A stretch of DNA of 64,000 bases from Arthrobacter sp. MMS18-M83. Lineage in GTDB: Bacteria; Actinomycetota; Actinomycetes; Actinomycetales; Micrococcaceae. The notes under the pieces are model-generated. The model was not told where the DNA came from. It ran no database searches and worked only from the letters and a program-made list of their open reading frames with translations. The stretch covers positions 2,790,001 through 2,854,000 of the forward strand of contig NZ_CP113343.1 of assembly GCF_026683955.1 (NCBI RefSeq), in the 5' to 3' direction. Positions 56,884 through 64,000 of this stretch are shown here, piece after piece. The position numbers and the translations under genes are program-made. Positions within the stretch are counted from its first letter, which is position 1. The number at the start of each line of letters is the position of its first letter.

Positions 56884-57648
56884 TCACGGCGCAACGGATG
56901 GGGGTTGGCGCCTGAGCCGGAAGAACTCCTGCAGGGCTCCGGGCTCCGGCCGCACGGGCACGATGTCACGCTCTTCAGCCAACACAGCCTCCACCGTGCC
57001 GAGAGCGAGCAGTTCATCCAGCAGGACCAAAGTGGGCGGCATGAGCTTGAGGGTTCCCGCGGCCTCGGCATCCAGGATTCCACGGACTGGCATCCACAGT
57101 GATGACGACGCCTCCGTCGTCTGGTGCCGCGGCTCAGCCCCAACTGACGGGCAGGCAACGTAGAAGTACGTGTCGAAGCGCTTGGGCTGGTCTTCCGGAG
57201 TGACCCAGTTGGCCCATGGGCGGAGGGTGGCGGCGTCGAGCTTCAGCCCGGCCTCTTCGAACACCTCACGTTGCGCGGCCGCCAGCACCCGGCCGGCGTT
57301 GTGCCGAGCCGATGCAGGCTCGACGGCGATGCTGCTCCGGTGCCATGCTGCGGCATGCTGCTCAACGACGTCGTCCGTGAAGTTCCAGCCGGTGCTGTCC
57401 GCATGATCCACCCGGCCCCCGGGGAAGACGACCATGCCCGCGGCGAAATCCATCGTGGACACCCGGTGCTGGACGAACACTTCCAGATCGCTCACGGCAC
57501 CTTCGGAAATCGCCGCACCGCCGGCACCTTCAAAACGGGCCGAACCTCCAGGGCTCGCGGGAATGGGCGCGTCGCGGACAAGGATCACGCTTGCGGCGAG
57601 CCTCGGTTCGGCCACGGTGGTGCTGTTCGCTTCGCTAGTGCCTGTCAA
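56884..57648 (-). CDS. NUDIX hydrolase
   Basis: A 254-residue NUDIX-fold protein with LAASVILVRDAP, MDFAAGMVVFPGGRVDHAD, and AAQREVFEEAGLKLD, the REVFEEAG part of the Nudix box. The usual Gx5E spacing is stretched because about 45 residues lie between GGRV and REVFEEAG, as in the NUDT19-like/RNA-decapping-related group. The substrate may be a CoA derivative, as in NUDT19, but this is uncertain. TTG 57648 is preceded by AAAGGAG, which decides the start. Confidence 0.85.
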   Translation of the reverse strand: MTGTSEANSTTVAEPRLAASVILVRDAPIPASPGGSARFEGAGGAAISEGAVSDLEVFVQHRVSTMDFAAGMVVFPGGRVDHADSTGWNFTDDVVEQHAAAWHRSSIAVEPASARHNAGRVLAAAQREVFEEAGLKLDAATLRPWANWVTPEDQPKRFDTYFYVACPSVGAEPRHQTTEASSSLWMPVRGILDAEAAGTLKLMPPTLVLLDELLALGTVEAVLAEERDIVPVRPEPGALQEFFRLRRQPPSVAP

Positions 57649-57677
57649 GACCGCTCCTTTGCCCTGCTTGCTGCGTC

Positions 57678-57769
57678 GGATTCTGCTGGATCATTCTCCC
57701 AGCTTCGGTGGCCGCCCGCGCCATTTCGGGCTTGCCCGCGCCGGCCCTGCGAGTGATCCAGCAGAATCC
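57678..57769. repeat. Long inverted repeat with 54-base GC-rich loop
   Basis: GGATTCTGCTGGATCATTC at 57678-57696 matches the complement of 57751-57769 at 18 of 19 positions. The loop holds GGCCGCCCGCGCC and GGCGCGGGCAAG-type complementary segments that could extend the fold. It lies between the divergent NUDIX start and the TPP riboswitch, so it is not at a gene end. Confidence 0.75.
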
Positions 57770-57836
57770 GTCGCTTTCCGCTCGGCAACCCCGCCAAGGT
57801 GTAAACTGAACCACGCCCAAAAGGGTTGATTGATAG

Positions 57837-57954
57837 CGACAGGGGAGCGCCGCCGTCGGGCTCGCAGCAATGCGGCACGGAGGAGGGGCGCTGAGAGTGC
57901 GGACAGCCGCAGACCCTCGAACCTGATCCGGCTAGTACCGGCGCAAGGGAGTCG
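57837..57954 (+). ncRNA. TPP riboswitch (THI element)
   Basis: The conserved features are in order: GGGGAGC at 57842, GCTGAGA at 57890 (the pyrimidine-sensor loop), CCGCAGACCC, ACCTGATCCGG at 57921, and GCGCAAGGGAG before the closing P1 strand GTCG (57951), which pairs with CGAC at 57837. It binds thiamine pyrophosphate and precedes the ykoEDC transporter genes. Confidence 0.95.
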
Positions 57955-58017
57955 AGTTCTCATAGTGTCCGGAACCGGCGGCGGAAGCCGTTCGCAGGCA
58001 AACCGGAAACACTTTCC

Positions 58018-58036
58018 CCTCCTGTTCCTCAGGAGG
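58018..58036 (+). promoter_or_regulatory. SD-sequestering hairpin (riboswitch expression platform)
   Basis: CCTCCTG at 58018-58024 pairs perfectly with CAGGAGG at 58030-58036 across a five-base loop. CAGGAGG contains the Shine-Dalgarno of ykoE (ATG 58042). This implies control of translation initiation when TPP is bound. Confidence 0.75.
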
Positions 58037-58041
58037 ACAAA

Positions 58042-58674
58042 ATGACTGGTATTTCTGCAAGGCCGGGCCTCACCAAGCCTGGATACAACTGGCGCGTCGT
58101 GGACATCGTCGTGGCAGCACTGATCTCCATCGCCGGCGGCGTGATCTTCTGGGCTTGGGACCAGATGGCCGCGCTGGTTTCGACCCCGATGAACGCCGCC
58201 TACCCGCCCGTGACCGGCATCATCGCCGGCGGCTGGATGATTCCGGCCGTGCTGGGCATGCTCATCATCCGCAAGCCGGGTGCGGCAATTTTCTGTGAGA
58301 CGGTCGCCGCCACCAGTGAGCTCATCATGGGTTCCCAGTACGGCACCACTGTGTTGATCTCGGGCCTGCTCCAGGGGCTCGGTGCAGAACTCATCTTCTT
58401 GGCATTCATGTACAAGAAGTTCAACCTGCCGGTATCCCTGTTGGCCGGAGCCGGTGCGGGCCTGTTCTGCGGGCTGAACGACTCCTTCCTGCCGTGGGGC
58501 TGGAACATCGCCTACGAAGCCGTCGACAAGCTCGCGTACATCGCGTTCTGCACGGTTTCCGGTGCCGTCATTGCCGGCGCGCTGGCCTGGATCGCCACCC
58601 GCGGCCTGGCCAAGACCGGGGTGCTGAGTGCGTTCGCGTCCCGCAAGGCCGCCTCGGAGCCCGTCTTTTCCTGA
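58042..58674 (+). CDS. ykoE: ECF transporter S component YkoE (thiamine/hydroxymethylpyrimidine)
   Basis: A 210-residue integral membrane protein with about six helices, the substrate-binding S component of a YkoEDC-type transporter. IVVAALISIAGGVIFWAWDQ, IFCETVAATSELIMGSQYG and FCGLNDSFLPWGWNI are family segments. The substrate in homologs is hydroxymethylpyrimidine or thiamine, in line with the TPP riboswitch upstream. The ribosome binding site AGGAGG lies in the sequestering hairpin. The stop overlaps the ykoD start (TGATG). Confidence 0.93.
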   Translation: MTGISARPGLTKPGYNWRVVDIVVAALISIAGGVIFWAWDQMAALVSTPMNAAYPPVTGIIAGGWMIPAVLGMLIIRKPGAAIFCETVAATSELIMGSQYGTTVLISGLLQGLGAELIFLAFMYKKFNLPVSLLAGAGAGLFCGLNDSFLPWGWNIAYEAVDKLAYIAFCTVSGAVIAGALAWIATRGLAKTGVLSAFASRKAASEPVFS

Positions 58675-60268
58675 TGCCCAGTCCTGATTCCGGCACCCCT
58701 GCTGTGGTGCGACCCGCCGCAATTTCCGCGCAAGGTTGGGGCTGGCGGCACGCGGGCCGCACCACGCAGGCTATCCACGCCCTGGACCTGGACATCCGTC
58801 CGGGGGAGCGGGTTCTGCTGCTTGGCCCCTCGGGCGCGGGCAAGTCGACGCTCCTGCATGCCCTCGCGGGCGTGCTGGGCGAAGAAGGCGACGACGCCGA
58901 CGAAACCGGCTCGTTGCTGGTGGACGGCGTCTCGCCGAGGGCCCAGCGGGGACGTGCCGGACTCATGCAGCAGGACCCCGAAACCCAGGTGGTGCTTTCC
59001 CGCTTGGGTGACGACGTCGCCTTCGGTGCCGAGAATCTTTGCGTGCCGGGGAAGAGATCTGGAAGCGGGTCCATGAAGCGCTCGACGACGTCGGGCTTCG
59101 GAATAGTGCCAGCGGCAGCTTTGCGCTGGACCACCCGACGTCGGCCCTCTCCGGTGGGCAGAAACAGCGCCTCGCGCTGGCTGGCATCCTGGCGATGCGG
59201 CCAGGCTTGATCCTCCTGGACGAGCCGACCGCCAACCTGGATCCTGCCGGTGTGCTGGAGGTCCGTGACGCCGTAGGCCGTTGCCTGGACAAGACCGGCG
59301 CCACCCTGGTGGTGGTGGAGCATCGGGTCTCGGTGTGGAAAGACCTGGTGGACCGGATCGTGGTTCTCCAGCCGGGCAGCTCCTCTGAGGGGGGCTCGAC
59401 GCCGGCGGTGCTCCTGGACGGCGACCCGGACACGGTTCTGGCGCAAGCAAGGGACATGCTCACTGCAGCGGGCGTCTGGGTGCCCGGTTACGTGCCGGCC
59501 ACCCGGCCACGTTCCAGAACAGCAGCCGGCTCCGGTGCGACGGGCGGTGGAGAGTTGCTGCTCGCCACCCGGGAGCTTGCGGTGTCACGCGAACGGGCAC
59601 GCCGCCGCGGGTTCACAACCATCCCGCCTCATCCTGTGCAGACCGGACTCGACGCCCAGGTGCTCGCCGGCCAAGCGCTGACCATCACGGGCCCCAACGG
59701 CGCCGGGAAATCTACCTTCGCTTTGACCCTCGCGGGCCTGCTGGCTCCCGTGTCCGGCACGGTGACTGCCGCCGTCGGGCTCAGCGACGGCGCTGGCGCC
59801 GATCCTTTCAAATGGAAGGCCCAGCAACTGATCTCGCGAATCGGAACCGTGTTCCAGGAACCGGAACACCAGTTCGTCACCGGCCGGGTGTTCGACGAGT
59901 TGATGTTCGGACCCAAGCACCTTGGACACGGCGAGGAGCGCGTGGACGAATTGCTGGAACGGCTGCGGCTGAGGCACTTGGTGGACGCCAATCCGTACAC
60001 GCTCTCCGGCGGGGAAAAGCGCCGGCTGTCCGTGGCCACCGTGCTTGCCGCGCACCCGCGGGTCCTGGTGCTGGACGAACCCACTTTTGGCCAGGACGCC
60101 AATACCTGGGCTGAGCTTGCGTCCTTCCTGTCTGAGCTGCTCGACGCCGGCACCTCCGTGGTTTCCGTGACGCACGACCAGGAATTCAGCTCCGTCCTCG
60201 GCGGCACCGAGATGCGGCTCGCGCCTGCCTTCCAAGGTGGCGCCCGGCTGGAAGCGGGTGCGGCATGA
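58674..60268 (+). pseudogene. ykoD: YkoD, duplicated ABC ATPase of the ECF transporter, one-base frameshift
   Basis: A two-ATPase protein of about 531 residues if read across a frameshift. Domain 1 has Walker A GPSGAGKSTLL and Q-loop MQQDPETQVV. Then the frame breaks at 59048-59050: CCGGGGAAGAG lacks one base of the expected P-x-E-E-I-W coding (ENLCVP in frame one, EEIWKRVHEAL in frame two). Signature LSGGQKQRLAL and Walker B LILLDEPTANLD follow. Domain 2 has GPNGAGKSTF, LSGGEKRRLSV and VLVLDEPTFGQD. All motifs are intact apart from the single lesion in a G-run, so a sequencing error or a very recent mutation is likely. It overlaps ykoC by four bases. Confidence 0.85.
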
Positions 60269-61071
60269 GGGAAGCGTTGAGCCTGCGCGGCAACAATGCC
60301 CTCCTGACACGCGCGAATCCGCTGGCCAAGTTCGTGGCGGTCTTCCTGATCACCTTGGTGCTGGCGTTGTCCATTGACATGGTGTCCGCCTCGACAGCGC
60401 TCCTCGGCGAATTGGCGTTGTTCCCCCTCGCGGGGCTGACCGTGCGCTTGCTGTGGCAGCGGGGCTGGCCCTTGATCATCGCGGCAGCGCTGGGTGGCTG
60501 GAGCACCGCGATCCTGTCAGCTGTCAGCGGCAGGATACTGCTCGACGTCGGGATCTGGTCTATCAGCGAAGGCTCGCTGCAGCTGGGACTCGGGTTCATG
60601 CTGCGAGGCTTAGCGATCGCGCTGCCGGCCGTTCTCCTGATGAGTTGCACCGATCCCACCGATCTTGCCGATGCCCTGGCGCAGAAGGCGAGACTGCCGC
60701 ACCGCTTTGTCTTGGGTACCTTGGCGGCGCTGCGGCTCGTGGGACTCATGGCGGAGGAGTGGCAGACCATCGGCATGGCACGGCGCGCGCGAGGTGTCGG
60801 CTCGCATGGTAGCCCGCTGCAACGGTTCAAGGCCATGCTCGGCCAGAGCTTCGGCCTGCTTGTCCAAGCGATCCGCCGGGCATCCCGCCTGGCCGTAACC
60901 ATGGAGGCACGTGGCTTCGGCGGTGGCCGGCGAACCTGGGCGCGCGAATCCACCTACAGCCGGTTGGATGCCTGGGTCCTGGTGGGTGGGATGTTCATCG
61001 CAGCCGCGGCTGTGCTCGCAGCCCAATGGGCAGGGACGTGGCACTTCGTCTGGCTGAAGCAGCCCAACTGA
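60265..61071 (+). CDS. ykoC: ECF transporter T component YkoC
   Basis: A 268-residue EcfT-type transmembrane coupling protein. It has NPLAKFVAVFLITLVLALSI at the N-terminus and two Ala-Arg-rich coupling helices: MARRARGVG and TMEARGFGGGRR, the ARG motifs that dock on the ATPases. It completes the thiamine-precursor importer with YkoE and YkoD. ATG overlaps the ykoD stop (ATGA). Its own last codons, Pro-Asn-stop, are formed by the arm of the palindromic repeat into which the IS element has inserted. Confidence 0.93.
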   Translation: MREALSLRGNNALLTRANPLAKFVAVFLITLVLALSIDMVSASTALLGELALFPLAGLTVRLLWQRGWPLIIAAALGGWSTAILSAVSGRILLDVGIWSISEGSLQLGLGFMLRGLAIALPAVLLMSCTDPTDLADALAQKARLPHRFVLGTLAALRLVGLMAEEWQTIGMARRARGVGSHGSPLQRFKAMLGQSFGLLVQAIRRASRLAVTMEARGFGGGRRTWARESTYSRLDAWVLVGGMFIAAAAVLAAQWAGTWHFVWLKQPN

Positions 61072-61107
61072 CTCGCAGTTGTTGCCGTTTTGAGGCCTCA
61101 TAGCGAC
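61063..61107. repeat. Left half of IS-interrupted palindromic repeat, with target duplication
   Basis: CCCAACTGACTCGCA begins the arm. The half ends with AGGCCTCATAGCGAC at 61093-61107, which is repeated at 62546-62560. The other half continues to 62581 (AGTCAGTTGGG). Joined after removing the IS and one duplicate, the two halves give a palindrome of about 66 bp centred on GAGGCCTC, the same family as 34681-34746. Confidence 0.88.
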
Positions 61108-62545
61108 TGTGGAGTCTCATGACTTAATGGACACTTATGTCTCATGACTTCGTGGACAGTGTGTCTCAGGACCTCGTAGACAGACGGGGCGGGTTTGCTC
61201 TGGTTCATGAGCAAACCCGCCCCGAAGATCAGTGTCCGTCATGCCGTTGCTACGTGGCCGGCCGATGCGCCACGCGGTGCCGTGAGCGCGTTCTGCACCG
61301 AACACGGTGTCTCGCGTGCCTGGTTCTACAAGGTCCGCACGGCGGCCGGACGCGTCGGGCCGGTGAAGGCCCTGGAGATCAAGCGCCCGGTGCCGTTGAC
61401 CAGCCCGAAAGCCACGGCACCGGCGATGGTCGAACTCCTCCTGGCCACCCGGGCGGATCTTGAGGCCAAGGGGCTGGATCACGGCCCGTTGTCGGTAATC
61501 GCAAAGCTGTCCCGGCAAGGCTTCGCCCCGCCGTCCCGGGCGACGGTGGCCAGGATCTTCGACCGGGCCGGTGTCGTGGTGCCCGAGCCGCGGAAGAAGC
61601 CCCGCAGCGCCTACCAGCGGTTCGTCTACCCGCAACCGAACGCGTGCTGGCAGATCGACGCGACCGAGTGGCGGCTGGCCGACGGGAAGACCGTGGCGGT
61701 CTTCCAGCTCCTCGATGACCACTCCCGCCTGGCCCTGGCCTCCCTGGCGGCCACCGGGGAAACGAGCGAGGCCGCGATCGCCGTCGTCGCCCTGGCCATC
61801 GAACGCCACGGCGTGCCGGAGAAATTCCTCTCCGACAACGGCGCAGCCCTGAACCCGACCCGCCGCGGACGCACCGGCGCACTCGTGGAGTTCCTCAAAT
61901 CCCACGGGGTGGAACCGATCACCGGCAGACCGGGCAAACCCACCACCCAGGGCAAGAACGAACGCTTCCACCGCACCCTGCACCAGTACCTGCACCGCCA
62001 GCCGGCGGCCCCGTCGATTCCCGTCCTGCAAGCCCAGATCGATGCCTTCGACCACTACTACAACACCGAACGCGAACACCAGGCCCTGCCCGGGGCCCTG
62101 ACCCCGCAGGAAGCCTGGGACGCGACCCCGAAAACACCCGCACCGGCCCTCCCGGAACCCGCCATGACCGTTCCGGCACCGGCACAGAGCACGCAACGGC
62201 TCGTCAGGAACGACGGCCGCGTTACCGTGCTGGGAACCGCGTTCAACATCGGCCAGGACCAGGCCGGGAGCACCGTGCACATCGTTTACGACCACGCCGA
62301 GATCATGTTCTTCGACACCCGCGGCACCGAGATCACCACCCACCCCCTGCCTGTCAAAGGCACCCGCTACGTCGGCAACGGCAAACCCTCAGGCATCGCA
62401 GCAGACCCCGCCGGAGCACGCCGGAAACGGACACGCTACCCGCGCCTCAAACCACCCACGGACGAAGTGTCCACGAAGTCATGAGACATCAACCGTCCAC
62501 AAGGTCATGAGACATGAACTGTCCACGAGGTCCCGAGACATGACA
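61108..62545 (+). mobile_element. IS481-family insertion sequence, complete, 1438 bp
   Basis: The element starts TGTGGAG and ends CATGACA (TGT...ACA ends) and is flanked by a 15-bp duplication, AGGCCTCATAGCGAC. Each end has three copies of a 21-base motif, GTCTCATGACTTCGTGGACA and variants: at 61114, 61139 and 61163 on the left, and inverted at 62467, 62493 and 62519 on the right. They are about 24-26 bp apart, probably transposase sites. One transposase gene fills the interior. The perfect duplication indicates a recent insertion. Confidence 0.9.
61207..62484 (+). CDS. IS481-family transposase
   Basis: A 425-residue DDE transposase. A helix-turn-helix region lies near residues 25-50 (AVSAFCTEHGVSRAWFYKVR). 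The catalytic core carries Asp in QIDATEWRLADG, Asp in SDNGAALNP and Glu in GKNERFHRTLHQYL. A C-terminal domain of about 110 residues follows the core. ATG 61207 is the natural start; a TTG four codons earlier is possible. The frame is intact, so the element may be active. The stop codon lies within the innermost right-end repeat. Confidence 0.93.
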   Translation: MSKPAPKISVRHAVATWPADAPRGAVSAFCTEHGVSRAWFYKVRTAAGRVGPVKALEIKRPVPLTSPKATAPAMVELLLATRADLEAKGLDHGPLSVIAKLSRQGFAPPSRATVARIFDRAGVVVPEPRKKPRSAYQRFVYPQPNACWQIDATEWRLADGKTVAVFQLLDDHSRLALASLAATGETSEAAIAVVALAIERHGVPEKFLSDNGAALNPTRRGRTGALVEFLKSHGVEPITGRPGKPTTQGKNERFHRTLHQYLHRQPAAPSIPVLQAQIDAFDHYYNTEREHQALPGALTPQEAWDATPKTPAPALPEPAMTVPAPAQSTQRLVRNDGRVTVLGTAFNIGQDQAGSTVHIVYDHAEIMFFDTRGTEITTHPLPVKGTRYVGNGKPSGIAADPAGARRKRTRYPRLKPPTDEVSTKS

Positions 62546-62581
62546 AGGCCTCATAGCGACAACAACTGCCAGTCAGTTGGG
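62546..62581. repeat. Right half of IS-interrupted palindromic repeat, with target duplication
   Basis: This is the second copy of AGGCCTCATAGCGAC (62546-62560) followed by AACAACTGCC and AGTCAGTTGGG. Read on the minus strand, CCCAACTGA supplies the Pro-Asn-stop end of the GNAT gene, mirroring the end of ykoC on the other side. Confidence 0.88.
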
Positions 62582-63106
62582 TATTGTCGGGCGGTGGGCC
62601 CGCATGAGTGCGCCCGTACCGCCGTCGAACTGGGTTGTGTGAAAGCTCGGCGCCTTGGCGACTTCCACGAACCCCCATCTACGATGCAACTCGATCGACG
62701 CCAGGTTGGACGCGTTGACGACATACCAAGCTTCCGACGTGCGGCGCCATATCCAATCAAGTCGGGCTTGGGTCAGTGCTGTGCCGATGCCTCTGCGTCG
62801 ATGTTCCGGCTGCACGGTGATCCCGCCCAGATAATGGCCCTTGGGAGCGAGGCCGTCGTCATGGTCCCAGAAGTGGGTCTTCCCCCAACCGGCAAGCTCT
62901 CCGACGTCGGACACTCCGCGCACAAAAGCGACCACCACGAGGCGGGTGTCGTCGTCGATTGCTTTTTCCAAGCTGTTGGCGGCTGGAAGGGCGAGGCCAG
63001 CTTTGGCCTGGATGTCGAGAATGCGGGCGATGTCACTGGTTTTGGCCGGGCGGATTTCCGTACCTAGCTCAGGGGACACACAGTTGGAAAAGCCGTTTGC
63101 GCTCAT
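62573..63106 (-). CDS. GNAT family N-acetyltransferase
   Basis: A 177-residue GNAT protein: EIRPAKTSDIARILDIQAKA, GHYLGGITVQPEHRRRGIGT with the acetyl-CoA loop R-R-x-G-I-G-T, and a C-terminal NASNLASIELHRRWGFVEV. The acceptor is unknown. ATG 63106 is chosen for its GGAGG site nine bases upstream and the family N-terminus; the frame is open further upstream without support. Its last codons lie in the palindromic repeat, originally convergent with ykoC. Confidence 0.88.
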   Translation of the reverse strand: MSANGFSNCVSPELGTEIRPAKTSDIARILDIQAKAGLALPAANSLEKAIDDDTRLVVVAFVRGVSDVGELAGWGKTHFWDHDDGLAPKGHYLGGITVQPEHRRRGIGTALTQARLDWIWRRTSEAWYVVNASNLASIELHRRWGFVEVAKAPSFHTTQFDGGTGALMRAHRPTIPN

Positions 63107-63234
63107 TCGAGTGAGCCTCCCTCCCAGTCGCGGTCGTGTCAATGCATATCGCACCAAACGACTATCTTGACGATAATGCGGCGTGTTGCACCATAAAATG
63201 GGCCCTCGTAGACCATCCATGATATTTATTGGTT

Positions 63235-64000
63235 ATGACGCAACCGACTGCCGAACATGTAGGTCACCTTCTTCGCGACGCCCGCGGCGAAAAGGGCTGG
63301 ACACAGGGACAGCTCGCCTCGGAACTGGGCACCAGCCAAAGCGCCATTGCCCGTATGGAACAGGGCAAGCAGAACCTCAGCCTCCGGATGATCGAACGCC
63401 TCGAGTCCATCTTCGGACGCACCATCGTCAAAGTGGGCAAACGGCAGATGACCCACCTGCGCGTTGAGGGCGGACGCACGCTCTCCGGCTCGGTGGACGT
63501 CAACAGTAGCAAGAATGCCGGCGTCGCGCTGCTTTGCGCGAGCCTCATCAACCGCGGCACCACCACCTTGCGCCGGCTGGCCCGGATCGAAGAAGTCAAC
63601 AGAATCGTCGAGGTCTTGACCTCCATCGGTGTCGAGTGCACCTGGCTGAACGGCAACGATTTGCGTATCCGCCGTCCGAAGACCCTTGACCTCGCCTCAA
63701 TGGACGTGGAGGCGGCGCGCCGCACTCGCAGCGTCATCATGCTGCTAGGTCCCCTCCTGGATGAGGCTGCCTCGTACCAACTGCCTTACGCTGGCGGTTG
63801 CGACCTCGGGACTCGAACTGTGGAACCGCACATGCAGGCGCTGCGGCAATTTGGGCTCTCCGTGGAGGCCAAGTCCGGTTTCTATTCCGTGCAGGCCCCA
63901 CCGGCCGACGGCGATCACCGCACCTTCGTGCTCACGGAACGTGGTGACACGGTGACGGAGAACGCCATCATGGCCGCCGCACACCGCAGCGGTACCACAG
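63235..64000 (+). CDS. XRE-type helix-turn-helix fused to MurA-like enolpyruvyl transferase, 3' truncated by window edge
   Basis: Direct translation from ATG 63235 gives 255 codons with no stop before the window ends. Residues about 8-63 are an XRE DNA-binding domain (WTQGQLASELGTSQSAIARM, then EQGKQNLSLRMIERL). From about residue 73 an EPSP/MurA fold begins (HLRVEGGRTLSGSVDVNSSK), with the Lys-Asn pair (SSKNAG) that binds the substrate in MurA and a GGCDLGTRTVEPH loop holding the catalytic cysteine. MurA makes UDP-GlcNAc-enolpyruvate, the first step of peptidoglycan synthesis. Whether this fusion is the main MurA or a regulator built on it is open. Confidence 0.85.
   Translation, partial: MTQPTAEHVGHLLRDARGEKGWTQGQLASELGTSQSAIARMEQGKQNLSLRMIERLESIFGRTIVKVGKRQMTHLRVEGGRTLSGSVDVNSSKNAGVALLCASLINRGTTTLRRLARIEEVNRIVEVLTSIGVECTWLNGNDLRIRRPKTLDLASMDVEAARRTRSVIMLLGPLLDEAASYQLPYAGGCDLGTRTVEPHMQALRQFGLSVEAKSGFYSVQAPPADGDHRTFVLTERGDTVTENAIMAAAHRSGTT

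Noticed and set aside
57691..58722. 343-codon minus-strand frame across the riboswitch and ykoE
   Set aside because: It is antisense to a clear TPP aptamer and a conserved membrane protein, with low-complexity Gly/Arg/Gln composition.

Overview
The window is high-GC actinobacterial chromosome. The rRNA operon lacks spacer tRNAs, the ribosomal protein set L28-L33-S14 is zinc-independent, and protein families such as the CopD-CtaG fusion, DUF4235, DCD-DUT and the XRE-MurA fusion point to Micrococcaceae, most likely Arthrobacter or a close relative (inference from gene content; no database search was possible). It is mostly ordinary chromosome: about 52 intact or partial protein genes, three rRNAs, one tRNA, one complete insertion sequence, three broken genes and an unusual number of intergenic repeats.

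Layout. 1-2945: the 3' part of a JetC/MukB-like SMC ATPase (Wadjet), with no JetD after it. 2950-3110: an array of 32-bp repeats. 3158-7423: three SGNH hydrolase paralogs interspersed with a YciI protein and a divergent MarR/dinucleotide-binding pair. 7410-10307: a membrane flavocytochrome, FMN-binding protein and ApbE operon. 10750-11463: rpmB-rpmG-rpsN. 11640-17662: a complete rrn operon with promoter, RNase III processing stems and terminator. 17677-18095: a second, larger array of the same 32-bp repeat family. 18279-22807: HU, then a CopD-CtaG fusion translationally coupled to an NHL/thioredoxin protein. 22825-31794: mixed metabolic and regulatory genes, including a decayed ABC-F gene and a frameshifted ECF sigma factor with its membrane partner. 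32019-34658: a trehalose-phosphatase-like/GH15 fusion whose phosphatase motif I is destroyed. 34748-41314: transporters, panD, TetR and LysR regulators with recognisable operators, and tRNA-Gly. 41577-44772: dcd-dut and a KhtTU-type cation/proton antiporter. 44850-49952: an amino-sugar (GlcNAc/muropeptide) cluster with nagB, a GH3 hexosaminidase, a ROK regulator and an MFS transporter. 50144-56566: a six-gene Mrp antiporter operon. 57837-61071: a TPP riboswitch with an SD-sequestering hairpin in front of ykoE-ykoD-ykoC, where ykoD carries a frameshift. 61108-62545: an IS481-family element with a 15-bp target duplication. 62573-64000: a GNAT enzyme and the start of an XRE-MurA fusion gene.

How the parts fit. 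Several short local circuits are visible: MarR with its two operators, TetR with two operators, LysR with a palindrome, a ROK regulator with a perfect inverted repeat, and a TPP riboswitch over a hydroxymethylpyrimidine/thiamine ECF transporter. The most striking non-coding signal is a family of 32-bp tandem units at two loci. At both loci a block of minus-oriented units meets a block of plus-oriented units. At least three other palindromic intergenic families sit at gene 3' ends, and one copy has been cut in two by the IS element.
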